Source of the DNA: Lolium rigidum
Taxonomy: Eukaryota > Streptophyta > Magnoliopsida > Poales > Poaceae
NCBI RefSeq assembly: GCF_022539505.1
Contig: NC_061509.1
Coordinates: forward strand, 34,910,334-34,974,333
Length of the DNA: 64,000 nt
Direction: 5' to 3'
Shown one piece after another: positions 54,200-64,000 of the stretch (the first letter of the stretch is position 1; each line of letters opens with the position of its first letter). A program made the position numbers and the translations under genes. The notes beneath the pieces were generated by a model. It made no database searches. It had not been told where the DNA came from and was given only the letters and a program-made list of their open reading frames with translations.

Positions 54200-55907
54200 C
54201 ACAAGTACAGAACAGGTCTATTGTCCCGGCCCGTAAGAGGCTTTTGTCCAGACTGACCAACCGGGACAACGGAGGCGGAATAAAAGGCCCAACCTTTTAT
54301 CCCGGCCCGCTTACCAGCCGGGACATATAGTCCACCACGTGGTCGCCGCGGGTCGTGCAGGAGTCACCCCCTTTTATCCCGGCTGGTAACACAGACCGGG
54401 ACTAAAGGCTATTTCGTTAAACTTTTTTATCCATTTTTTTTTTCTAATTATTTTTCACTTCCTCTTTTTTTTTCTTTTTTTTTCAGAATTTCTAGTATTT
54501 CAGTTATTTGACAAGTTTAGTCTCTAACTACACTTAATCTCTAGTCAAATTACTTACCCGTAAGAGGTTTTTGTCCCGGCTGACCAACCGGGACAACGGC
54601 GGCGAGACAAAAGGCCCAACCTTTTGTCCCTGTCCGCTTACCAGCCGGGACATATAGTCCACCACGTGGCCGCCTTGGGGCGCGCAGGGGTCACTCCATT
54701 TTGTCCCGGCTGGTAACACAGACCGGAACTAAAAGCTATTTCGTTAAAAAAAAATTATCCATTTTTTTCTAATTATTTTTCATTCCCTCTTTTTTTTTCT
54801 TTTTTTCCAGAATTTCTAGTATTTCAGTTTTTTGACAAGTTTAGTCTCTAACTACACTTAATCTCTAGTCATATTACTTACCCGTGGTCAAACTTCTCGC
54901 TCGGTCACCCATCCTCCCACTACTCCAGCACTAGCACGCTTAACTTTCGAGTTCCTCCCGTCCCGCTTCCAAGTGCTTCGTGTGCATGTTGTTGATACTA
55001 GTATCATAACAATCCTATTAACATGTTGGTCGATGTCACACTTCTTTATTGTTTGAATTCTAAATAATTCTTTTAATAAACAAAAGTAATGATGTAATAA
55101 TAATCTTGAATAAATAAATAAATATTAACTTTTTAATTTATATTATAATTAATTTTTTTAATAATTTTTTTTGCCAAAACTAAAACCTGAAAATTTGAAA
55201 ATCTAAAAACTATTAATTGGAATTTCTGGCGATTATTAATTTAAATTTTTAAAAAGTATAAAATCCTGAATTTCTGGCAAAAACTAAAATCTACCTGCTT
55301 TCATATTTTCATTTGGAATTTTGAGAATCTAAAAATTGGCTAACCGGGTAAACTTAATTTCCCACGATCATTTTGTTATATTATACGTTTTTTTCCGACG
55401 TCGTATGCGAAAGTTAATGCTATTTTACCTTTTTCTAAACTTTTTTTGAAAAAAAGTCGAAATTTGAATTTGTTAATTTCCCCTAATAGTAGGTTGCATA
55501 ACATACAGGAATCTCAAAAGATTTTATTTTTTTTCAATTTTCTATCATTTTTTTTTTGTATTTTACAAAGCTAAAAAAGTGATCCGGGGGTAGAGGTACG
55601 TGGGGAGGCAAAAAAATCTAAAAAGCCTTTAGCCCCGGTTGGTAAAGTGAATCGGGACTAAAGGGTAGATCTTTTGTCCCAGTTTAAGGCTCAAACCGGG
55701 ACAAAAGGGCTGTCAACAGGCCGCAAAAGGCCTCAGACCCTTTTGTCCCGGTTTGAGCTCCAACAGGGACAAAAGGTCCTTAAAGAACCGGGATAAAAGA
55801 CCCCGTACCCTCTCGCTGGTTTCAGGGCGATGTAGTCTGATCATTTGTCCTGGATCCAGACTAGACCGGGACAAAAGGACAGGACGGAAGGTCCGTTTTC
55901 TACTAGT
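54200..55907. mobile_element. Degenerate CACTA-like element C4, non-autonomous
   Basis: The right end CGTTTTCTACTAGT has the CACTA form but lacks the last G; the left end CACAAGTACAGAAC is a degenerate match. ATCA occurs on both sides (54196-54199 and 55908-55911), compatible with a 3-4 base target duplication. Many CCGGGACAAAAG/CTTTTGTCCCGG hairpins lie near both ends. There is no transposase. The middle (54880-55570) is AT-rich without genes. Confidence 0.6.
54230..54880. repeat. Tandem direct repeat, period about 326 bp
   Basis: Two units start CCCGTAAGAGG at 54230 and 54557. Each contains CCAGCCGGGACATATAGTCC and a poly-T/C stretch, and ends CTAACTACACTTAATCTCTA GTC. About 90% alike by eye. 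Confidence 0.88.
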
Positions 55908-55924
55908 ATCACTCCAGCTGTACC

Positions 55925-56440
55925 TGATAAGAGTTAGAATAGGCTTGTGTTCCGAGTCAACTCATGCCGACTCAGAATAGTTGGGCGAGTTGACGGTGTG
56001 CCGACTCGAGGAGTGTCCCGAGTCGAGTTGTGTTTCGTCCGACTCCGGAGTGTGTTCCGGGTGGCGACAGTGTTAACCGGCTACTGGAGTCGGCGGTGTG
56101 TGTGTTCCGGGTGTGAGCAAGTCGGCTCTACACGAAGTGGCGCATCAGCACCACTATAGAAAGTACAGAGTAGGTAGATAGGATGTGCTAATCGTCATCC
56201 ATTGTGGGGACGTGCTAGACGTCATCTATAGTGCCCAGAACGTGGTAGACGTCATGGACGAGTCACATCGGTGTCCGATGTGATGTTTGCTTTTTGACTT
56301 TGATGTTTTTTAATACCCAATACATAGAGCAATAGAAGAAGAAAAAGTGTGGCGCGAAGTTACACACTATCGAGCAAGTATTGCTGTGTTTTTCTGCCGC
56401 CCCTTCTTCCCTGCTGGCTCTCTCTTGTTTCGGGCAATCA
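55925..56440 (+). repeat. 5' LTR of the Copia element
   Basis: About 516 bp, TGATAAGAGTTAGAATAGG to TTTCGGGCAATCA. The left boundary is inferred from the TG and from the usual TGTTAGAGTTAGAATAGG-like start of such LTRs; the right from the primer-binding site. Confidence 0.65.
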
Positions 56441-56442
56441 AT

Positions 56443-56454
56443 TGGTATCGGAGC
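56443..56454 (+). promoter_or_regulatory. Primer-binding site of the Copia element
   Basis: TGGTATCGGAGC differs by one base from the canonical TGGTATCAGAGC complementary to initiator tRNA-Met. Confidence 0.85.
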
Positions 56455-56478
56455 TTAAGTTCTTGAGAGCCATCGAAG

Positions 56479-57777
56479 ATGACCATCGGCAAGGTTGTGG
56501 CCATCATCGATGGGAAGCTAGACAGCGGGAGCTCGTGGTCCGCGAAACCGGTGGTTCGTGGCCGATGTTGAATCGCACTAACTAGGCGGATTGGGCCATC
56601 CTCATGCAAGTCATGTTGGAGGCGCGCCAGCTCTGGGTCGCCATCAATGACGGCACGCCGGAGCGTGAGACAGACCACACGGCCATGGAGTGCCTGCTGC
56701 GGTCTGTCCCGTTGGAGATGCTCTCCACCCTCGCTGTCAAGGAGACAGCGAAGGAAGCTTGGGAGACGGTGAAGACGATGCGGCTCGGGGTAACCCGGAT
56801 GCGAGACTCGAAGGCGATGATGCTGAAAAAGCAGCTGGAGGCCATCAACTTCAATGATGGCGAGGACATCGACGACTTCGACATGTGCCTTTTGTCCCTC
56901 GTGTCGCAGTTCGGTGTGCTCGGCTTGAAGATTAGCGAGCCGGATGTCGTTCGTAAGTTCCTCTCCGTTGTCCCGAAGAAGTTCTCTCATATGGCATGTT
57001 CCATCGAGACCCTAGTCGACCTCGACACACTCTCCATAGAGGAGCTCATCGGCCGGCTAAAGGCAGCCGAGGAGCGCTACGAGCTGGAGGAGCCGGAGGT
57101 CAAGCCGGCCGGCAAGCTTCTCCTCTATGAACAGGAGTGGTTCGCCCGGATGAAGCTGCGAGATGATGGAGTATCATCCAGCCAAGCCGAACATGGAAGC
57201 AGCAAGCCGCGAGGCTGCAGGCATGGCAGAGGCAACCCGGGTGTGCAAGGCGGCACAGAGAACTACGACACGTCGAGAGATTAGTGTCGCTACTGTGGAG
57301 TGGCCAGCCATTGGGCATGGAACTGCCGCAAGAAGAAATGCAAGGAAGCTCACCTCATGTGAGGCCGAGCCGACAACGATGACACAGTCCTCATGATGTA
57401 GGCGTGCACAGTGGCATCTGCCCCTCAGCTTCCAATGCCGACTCGCCAGAGCGCGGGGTCAGGCATGTCAGAGGCGGCACCATCGTCTCAACCAGTGACA
57501 GAGTCATCGACTCGACCGTGGCAGAGTCGTAGGGCTAGCCAACTGCTCCGAAGAAGCACTCTCGGATCCGCTAGACAACCCAATGGGATCTACCGACTCA
57601 AGAGGAGTTGGAGTCACCTCGACTCATGGGGTCGGAGGTGACACCAGCGCAGCTGGCTGCAGAGACTTGAGAGCCGTTCGCACCTAGTCGACAGGTGCCT
57701 CTAAGTCGGCCCTCTTCCTGCTGGAGGAGAAGGCGCAGGTCCACCTGGCGCAAAAGGGGGACGCCAACGAGGGCTTC
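56479..57777 (+). pseudogene. Copia gag with zinc knuckle (broken)
   Basis: The start is MTIGKVVAIIDGKLDSGSSW at 56479. A frameshift and a TAG at about 56583 break it before the gag core in the frame of 56604-57284: DWAILMQVMLEARQLWVAIN, AKEAWETVKTMRLG and LEAINFNDGEDIDDF, the UBN2-type capsid region of plant Copia gag. A stop at 57282-57284 is followed in frame by the knuckle CRYCGVASHWAWNC (57285-57326) and Lys/Arg-rich sequence, then further stops. The last recognisable piece is LLEEKAQVHLAQKGD (near 57720-57760), upstream of where the protease should begin. The element is inactive. Confidence 0.85.
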
Positions 57778-58254
57778 TGATATGGGGTGGCCCGATCTTC
57801 CCAGTAAGCAACGGTGGTGATGATGATCACGCGATGAACACAGCGGAGATGTATGATGATGAAGTGGATGATAACTTGTATGACGCAACGAAGTCTCTCG
57901 ATTGGTCCCTGTCGCCAATGCAACAGCTCTCAACCCTGCAAGATATTCGCCACTCCACACACTTGCGCACGTAGCCGCCGACCACGAAGCGGTAAGTTGC
58001 AGCCGTCTAATTTCCAATGGAACAGCAGATCATACAAGACTTTCAGGGGTAAACACCAAATCAATGCAATATGGTGTAGAGATTCAATAGAGTTGCAAAG
58101 CAATCAACTATGAACTAGGGTTTATCTTAAACGTGGTCAAAACCTAATTTGGGGGCGTCCTGGGCACTTATATAGGGGTTCAGGACGACCAGGGGTCGAA
58201 AAGTTACATAGAAAACCGACCCAGATTGGATCTGGTCGAGACAGACTCGGACTC

Positions 58255-58485
58255 GGCCGGTCAGGGGGCCGGTCGACCGGGTCTGGGACCGGGCAGGCCG
58301 GTTTCAACCGGGCTTGGCACTGGGTGGTGACCGGGCTAGGGGTCCAGGACCCCTGGATGTTGTCCGGTGTGCACCGGCTGAGGATCCGGTTGGCGCCGGG
58401 CTGACCCGGCGTGGCGCCCGGTTGGACCGGGCCTGGGACCGGGTGCGCCGGCGTGGCGGCCGGTCAGACCGGGCCTGGCGCTGGT
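58255..58485. repeat. CCGG-rich minisatellite in G4 LTR
   Basis: Irregular repeats of GGTCAGACCGGGCCTGG and GACCGGGTCTGGGACCGGGC type, unit roughly 25-35 bp. They code for the Pro/Gly/Arg-rich end of the G4 reading frame (TGRHAG repeated). Confidence 0.8.
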
Positions 58486-61400
58486 CTGGACTTCGTCTTC
58501 ATCCCTCGCGTATGCCTCCCTCTCCTCCCTCGCGCGTCCATGGGATGTCTTCATGTCCAGCTTCATGTCCAGCTCCATGTCCAGCTTCACGTTCAACTGC
58601 TCATCTCCTCCTCGTGCGATGCTTGCTCCTTCTTCATACCTGATCATACATAAGTAATAGGACTTAGGCAGTATAAAGTTCTCATCGATCAAAGTATCAC
58701 TTAGGAACAAGTTCACCTGTTGCTTGAGTAGCTTCGCACGAGCCCTTGTAATAGGTCCAATCCTGACTTCATTGGACTTAAGCTTCACAGCAGCATCATC
58801 TTCATCTTGCAATGACGAAGGTAGTAGTGTAGTAGTAGGGATGTCCTCATCATCGCCCCCCCTTCAAAAGGCGTCGACCCCGATGCTCCAAGGTCTTCTC
58901 CGTCATATGGTGTCAAATCAGCCACATTGAAAGAATTGCTGACACCAAACTCATCAATTGGAAGATCTATAGAGTATGCATTATCATTGATCTTGGCAAG
59001 CACTTTGTAAGGACCAGCACCACGAGGAAGCAACTTGGACTTCCGTAGCTTCGGGAACATATCCTTGCGAAAATGTACCCAGACCATATCACCAGGCTTG
59101 AACAACATCTCCTTGCGCTTCTTGTTCACCCTTGCAACATTGTTCTTGCCTTTCTTCTCTATCAACTCTTTAGTCTTCACATGAATCTTTCGCACAAAAT
59201 CTGCCCTCTTTGATGCCTCCATATTAACTCTCTCGTGTATGGGTAGAGGCAACACGTCAAGTGGAGTAATGGGTTTGAAACCATACACCACCTCAAAGGG
59301 ACACAGCTCTGTGGTAGAATGTACCGCCCTGTTGTAAGCAAACTCCACATGCGGCAAACAATCTTCCCACTCCTTCAAGTTCTTCTTGATCATGGATCTC
59401 AATAGTTGTGACAATGTTCTATTCACCGCCTCAGTTTGACCATCAGTTTGGGGATGACAAGTAGTGCTGAAAAGCAGCTTCGTCCCCAGCCTTTATCCAA
59501 AGCGTCTTCCGTAAGTAGCTCATGAACTTCACGTCACGATCAGAAACAATAGTCTTCGGGAGTCCATGTAGACGTACAATCTCCCTGAAAAACAGGTTAG
59601 CAATATGCGATGCATCGTCGCTCTTGTGGCAGGCAATAAAGTGTGACATCTTAGAAAATCTATCCACTATCACAAATATAGAATCATGGCCTCTCTTGGT
59701 ACGCGGCAAACCCAGCAAAAAATCCATACTAATATCCTCCCAAGGTGTAGCAGGTGCCGGTAAAGGAGTGTACAAACCGTGAGGCTTCAGCTTGGATTTG
59801 GACTTGTTGCAAGTAATGCATCTCTTAACATACATGTCCACATCCCGCCTCATCTTTGGCCAATAAAAGTGGTCAGCTAGCATGAGTAGCGTCTTCTCAC
59901 GCCCAAAGTGACCCATCAAGCATCCAGCATGTGATTCATGCAATAAGAGCAAACGCACAGACGATTCTGGAACACATAGTTTGTTAGCTCTAAACAAGAA
60001 CCCATCATGTATGTGATATTTCTCCCATGCTTTACCAATAGCACACAAGCGATATGGTTCAGCAAAATCATGATTAGTAGCATACAAATCACATAGTGTC
60101 TCTAATCCAGGAATTTTAACATCAAGTTGAGTTAATAGCATGTTCTTCCTAGATAGAGCATCAGCAACAATATTATGTTTTCCCTTCTTATGCTTAATAA
60201 TGTATGGAAAAGACTCAATGAACTCAACCCACTTAGCAAGACGCCTATGCAAGTTAGATTGAGCTTTCGGATATTTTAAAGCTTCATGATCGAATGTATG
60301 ATAAATTCTTTTGGCCACAAATAATGTTGCCAAACCTCAAGAACTCTAATTAAAGCATACAATTCTTTATCATATATAGGATAGTTCAACTTAGCACCAG
60401 AAAGTTTCTCAGAAAAATATGCAATTGGGCGACCCTCTTGCATCAACACACCACCAATTCCAATACCACTAGCATCACATTCAATTTCAAATTGCTTATT
60501 GAAATCAAGAAGTTCAAGCAACGGTGTAGAAGTCAACAATCTTTTCAATTCATCAAAAGCATGATCTTGCACTGCGCCCCACTCAAATGTAACACCCTTT
60601 TTAGTCAATTCATTCAAAGGTGCAGCAATAGTACTAAAATTGGGCACAAATCTTCTATAAAACCCAGCTAGACCATGGAAACTTCGTACTTGACTCACAT
60701 TCATGGGAGTAGGCCAATTTTGAATTGCTTCAATTTTAGATGAATCTACCTCTACTCCATGCTTAGAGACAACATATCCAAAAATATGACCTTATCTTTG
60801 CAAAATGTGCACTTCTCAAGATTACCATAAAGTTGATTATCACGCAACACTTGCAAAACATGTCGAATATGCATAGTATGTTCAGATTCATTGCGGCTGT
60901 AGATTAATATGTCATCAAAGTACACAACCACAAACTTGCCAATAAAATCACGCAAAACATGGTTTATCAGTCTCATGAAAGTGCTAGGTGCATTAGTTAA
61001 ACCAAAAGGCATTACTAACCACTTATATAAACCAAATTTTGTTTTAAAGGCTGTTTTCCATTCATCCCCCTCTTTCATCCTAATTTGATGATAACCACTA
61101 CGCAAATCAATCTTAGAGAAAACAGCAGCACCACTCAATTCATCTAGCATATCCTCTAAACGGGGAATAGGATGACGATATCGAATAGTAATGTTGTTTA
61201 TCGCTCTACAATCTACACACATGCGCCATGTACCATCTTTCTTAGGAACTAGAATAACAGGAACAACACAAGGACTAAGGCTTATGCGGATATAACCTTT
61301 GTCGAGTAGCGCTTGTACTTGCTTCTGTATCTCCTTCGTCTCTTCGGGGTTCGTCCTATATGGTGCCCTATTGGGCAGCGAAGCTCCGGGGATCAAGTCA

Positions 61401-61525
61401 ATTTGATGCTCAATACCACGCAACGGTGGCAATCTTGCTGGCACCTCCTCCGGAAATACATCGCTGAATTCCTGCAAAACACTAGAAACACCAAGAGAAA
61501 TAGGGGTCATGTCATTAGAAACCAA
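58336..61525 (-). pseudogene. G4 pol: reverse transcriptase, RNase H, integrase (frameshifted)
   Basis: The reverse transcriptase has [12 protein letters not shown] (near 61120), [12 protein letters not shown] (61005) and YFDDILIYS (60930). A frameshift near 60790 leads to the connection and RNase H ([16 protein letters not shown] near 60490, DKELYAL). A shift near 60300 gives the integrase: the zinc-finger region CITCNKSK (59815), then the core with SMDFLLGLP (59730), VSDRDVKF (59545) and, after a shift near 59490, [15 protein letters not shown] (59440). The C-terminal part has the GPITRARAKLL motif (58760) and reads into the LTR, ending at 58336. The frame without indels between 59426 and 58852 is open. 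Three or more frameshifts plus stops upstream make it inactive. Confidence 0.92.
58549..58595. repeat. 12 bp tandem repeat coding LDMK/LDME
   Basis: CTTCATGTCCAG occurs in nearly four copies. On the minus strand it gives KLDMELDMKLDMK in the C-terminal extension of the G4 protein. 12 bp keeps the reading frame. Confidence 0.9.
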
Positions 61526-61732
61526 AACCTCACCCTTCTACATGAGCACAATAGGCATGGCTGTAGGATCCTCACTAAATTCTCTCATGTCCTCTTTGGT
61601 GGCTAATAAGACTAAGGAATTCACTCTCTCACTTTTCGTTATATCACTCACGGTATTACAATTCTCTCGCCTATCTACCGGAGCATCCTCCAAGTTTACT
61701 TCAACTTTCTGACGAGATTCATTGACAATTTG

Positions 61733-63472
61733 CTATGGTGACATAGGCTGCAAGTTGATTTTCTTGCCCTTGAACTCCAAGTGATATGTATTGGCATGGC
61801 CATTGTGTTGCACAGAACGGTCATAGAGCCATGGCCCACCCAATAGTAGGTGACACACCGTCATAGGAACCACATCAAAATCAATGAAATCCTTATACAG
61901 TCCAATCTCAAAATCAACACGCACCATGTGGTTTACCTTCATCTCACCATTGTCGCTCAACCACTGAATATAGTATGGATGCGGGTGCGGTAGATACTTC
62001 AATTTCAGCTTGGCACACAACTCCTTGCTTGCTAGATTGCGACAACTCCCGCCATCAATAATGACCTTGCAAGCTTTATCAGGACCAACTAGTGCCTTGG
62101 TTTGAAACAAATTGCAGCGCTGAGTAGATGCACTTGGCAACACATTAAGAGCACGCTGAGACACAACAATAGTGCGAGCTTCAGACGGATAAGCATCTAC
62201 ACCATCACTGTCATAGTCATCATCTTCTGGAGCATATGGATCAGCATCATCTCCAGTCTCATACTCATTGTCCTCATTGATAAACATGACCTTACGGTTA
62301 GGACAATCTCTCTTGAAGTGACCCTTGCCACCACATGTATGACAAGCCATATCACGGTTGCGTGTAGTAGACATGCTAGAACCACTTGTACTTGCAGCAG
62401 GTTCAGACTTCTTTGTGTTGGACACATTGGAAACCGGCTTGCTAGACGAAGTAGGGAACGGTGCGGAGCGCGAAGATGGCATCGGCGCCGAAGATGGAGG
62501 CGCCCTAGGCGTGTAGCGCCTAGCTCCCATAGCACGACCTTTGATTTGCGCTTCTTCAGCCAACTGTGCTTCAACTTCTCTTGCATGATGTAGCAACTCA
62601 TTCATAGTGGTGTAATTGTGATGACGAACAATGCCTTTGATATCATACTTCAAACCATGTAGAAAACGCTGCATTGTCATCTGAAGTGACTCACGGACAC
62701 GGCCACGCTGCATAAGCATCTCCATCTCCATGAAATAAGTATCAACATCCTTCACACCTTGTCTCAAGAGGGTCAACTTATCAAATATAGACCGCAAATA
62801 ATTAGTGGGAACGAAACGAGCTTGCATAATGGCCTTCATCTCGCGCCATGTAAGAATTCGCAACTCGTTGTCTTCTTGACGAGCACGTGTAACTCCATCC
62901 CACCAACGCAATGCATAGCCATCAAATTCTGAGGAAGCAAGCTTAACCTTCCTGTCTTCAGTATAGTCATGTAGGCGCCATAACTTCTCAATTTTCAGCT
63001 GCCAAGTGAGGTATTCTTCAACATCAGCACCTCCTTCAAACTTGGGTATGGAGAACTTTGGCTTACCCAAACCATCATCTTGTTGTTGTGGAGGGACACG
63101 GCGAGCTCTGAGTTCAACAAAGCCACGACCACGGTTACCACGCCCTGCACCACGACCAACACCAGGTGCTTCATCTTGAAGCTCAACATCTTCATCTTCT
63201 TGTTGCTGTTGTTGGGTCAGATTGTCAACAGCTAGAGTCAAAGCTTGAATACTGCGCTGAATATCCGTCATTTGATCTTGCATTTTATTGACGGTCTCAT
63301 TAGTAATATCCAGCTTCTGGGTGACCTCCTGAACGGTCCCCTTAAGTTCTTCGTCCTGTGTGCGGAATTCATGTCGCATCTCATTACGAAGAGCTTCATA
63401 CTCCCACCATGTCATCACATCAGCTGCATCCTTGTTGTTCTGGTTAACAATTTTAGCATCACTAGAAGACAT
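61733..63472 (-). pseudogene. G4 gag and protease
   Basis: The frame is open from MSSSDAKIVNQNNKDAADVM (63472) to a TAG at 61733-61735, 579 codons. An acidic coiled coil (residues 30-100, QEVTQKLDITNETVNKMQDQ) is followed by an Arg/Gly-rich patch (GRGAGRGNRGRG). The capsid core is next (KFEGGADVEEYLTWQLKIEK, ALRWWDGV, MKAIMQARFVPTNY), then the knuckle CHTCGGKGHFKRDC near residue 380, and the protease active site VIIDGGSCRNLAS (about residue 475). In intact relatives the frame continues into reverse transcriptase; here two in-frame stops (61733 and about 61540) interrupt it. Confidence 0.92.
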
Positions 63473-63976
63473 GGTTAGTAGGTTAGTGCACTAAAACAAA
63501 AATCTGTGGTGGTACTCTCACAACTCACTCAAAACTGATAAGAAAAGGAAATCTTACCGCTCCAAAGTGAATTAGTGTTGCTTACCAACTTGGATTGACA
63601 GACTAGTGCACGGATGTAGCGAAGCGAATATCAAGGGTATAAGAACAAATCACACGACAAAGCAGGATATATGTGGGGCTGTAGGTGGGCTACCTATTTG
63701 CACCAATAACAAGCTCTAGCGCTGACCGTAGACAACCAATGATACTCACTCAAGGCGATAAATGTGGCAATGCAACTATATGGAAGAATAGGTTGCAATG
63801 CACTAGAGAGACACTAGCAAAGCTCAACGAAACAGGCACAAGATTGCTCAACTACAGGTGTAGAAAAGTAAACTAGGCCTTCACTTGATCTTACTAGCAC
63901 TGCACCTTTTCTCTTCACTCTTTTCTCTTTTTTTTTGATTCACTTTTTCTTTTTCTCTATTTTCCACGGTTACTGT
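63473..63976 (-). other. 5' leader of G4
   Basis: About 500 bp upstream of gag without ORFs, purine-rich near its far end (AAAGAGAAAAGAGTGAAGAG). I could not place a primer-binding site; TTGGTAAGCAACAC near 63590 is not a standard one. The LTR should lie beyond but is replaced by a Copia-like fragment. Confidence 0.5.
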
Positions 63977-64000
63977 AGCACTCTCGGATCCGCTAGACAA
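63977..64000 (+). repeat. 24-base copy of Copia sequence at window end
   Basis: AGCACTCTCGGATCCGCTAG ACAA at 63977-64000 is identical to 57555-57578, same orientation. It marks the right limit of G4 sequence. Confidence 0.9.

Larger units (their letters stand above)
55925..57777 (+). mobile_element. Copia retrotransposon, 5' part, interrupted by Gypsy G4
   Basis: An LTR (55925-56440), a Met-tRNA-type primer-binding site and a decayed gag with a CCHC knuckle follow on the plus strand. The sequence reaches the region just before the protease (AQVHLAQKGDANEG near 57735-57775) and is cut at 57778 by the LTR end of G4. The continuation is not seen in the window, apart from a 24-base match to 57555-57578 at its very end. 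Confidence 0.8.
57778..58852 (-). repeat. 3' LTR of G4
   Basis: About 1075 bp on the minus strand, TGATGAGGACATCCC at 58852 to CCCCATATCA at 57778. A TATA box (TATATAAG, 58168-58175) lies in the expected place. Two repeat tracts lie inside: a GC-rich CCGGTC/ACCGGGC tract (58255-58485) and a 12 bp repeat (58549-58595). The 5' end is inferred from the TG and the family pattern because there is no second LTR to compare. Confidence 0.7.
57778..63976 (-). mobile_element. Gypsy retrotransposon G4 (CRM-clade-like), 5'-truncated
   Basis: On the minus strand gag-protease (63472-61733), reverse transcriptase, RNase H and integrase (61525-58852) lead into a 3' LTR (58852-57778). The coding frame continues about 170 codons into the LTR. 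No 5' LTR is seen: to the right, about 500 bp of leader ends at 63976, where a 24-base piece of Copia-like sequence begins. The left boundary TGATATGGGG (inverse CCCCATATCA) cuts the Copia element at 57777. Confidence 0.85.

Noticed and set aside
63473..63976. LTR of G4 in this interval
   Set aside because: The LTR end CCCCATATCA and the TATA region of 57778-58852 do not recur here.

Overview
The window is intergenic DNA from a large grass genome, almost certainly a Triticeae species (wheat, Aegilops, rye or barley group). The evidence is an Angela/WIS/BARE1-type Copia element with its typical LTR ends, Fatima-like and Sabrina-like Gypsy elements, Stowaway MITEs with CTCCCTC ends, and CACTA transposons with CACTA...TAGTG ends. 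I recognise no ordinary host gene, rRNA or tRNA. There is one 100-base run of N (22453-22552).

Layout, left to right. 1-14124: 3' part of a plus-strand Gypsy element (called G1) carrying a multi-exon antisense gene. It is split at 530/8990 by a complete Angela-type Copia element (531-8989, target duplication ACCTC). 14125-29747: a second Gypsy (G2) with plus-strand RNase H and integrase remains, then an antisense gene ending in a B3-like DNA-binding domain, then its 3' LTR. G2 is split inside the B3 region by a CACTA element (C1, 17662-27860, target duplication AGG), itself filled by a Fatima-like Gypsy (plus strand) and a Sabrina-like Gypsy (minus strand) that meet at the N gap. 29748-30662: a fragment of a G2 relative in the opposite orientation (G3). 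30663-30767: one CACTA terminus (C2). 30768 to about 37665: a minus-strand LINE with ORF1 and ORF2 overlapping by ATGA.

37700-41803 is AT-rich DNA with a degenerate ~110 bp repeat array, nested Stowaway MITEs, a block duplicated at 53420-54109, and a Helitron-like 3' end. 41804-53383 is a full-length CACTA transposon (C3, target duplication GGA) with a TNP2 transposase gene, a second gene with a C-terminal Ulp1-type (C48) protease domain, a third unrecognised ORF, and several tandem and hairpin repeats. 54200-55907 is a degenerate non-autonomous CACTA-like element (C4). 55925-57777 is the 5' part of a Copia element. 57778-63976 is a minus-strand Gypsy (G4) whose coding region runs into its 3' LTR, as in CRM-clade elements.

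The elements form a stratigraphy: G3 was hit by G2; G2 by G1 and by C1; G1 by Angela; C1 by the Fatima-like and Sabrina-like elements. Nearly all element genes carry stops or frameshifts. The best preserved is the C3 protease gene. The features most worth following are the antisense genes in G1 and G2, the third C3 ORF, and the 99% identical duplicated block.
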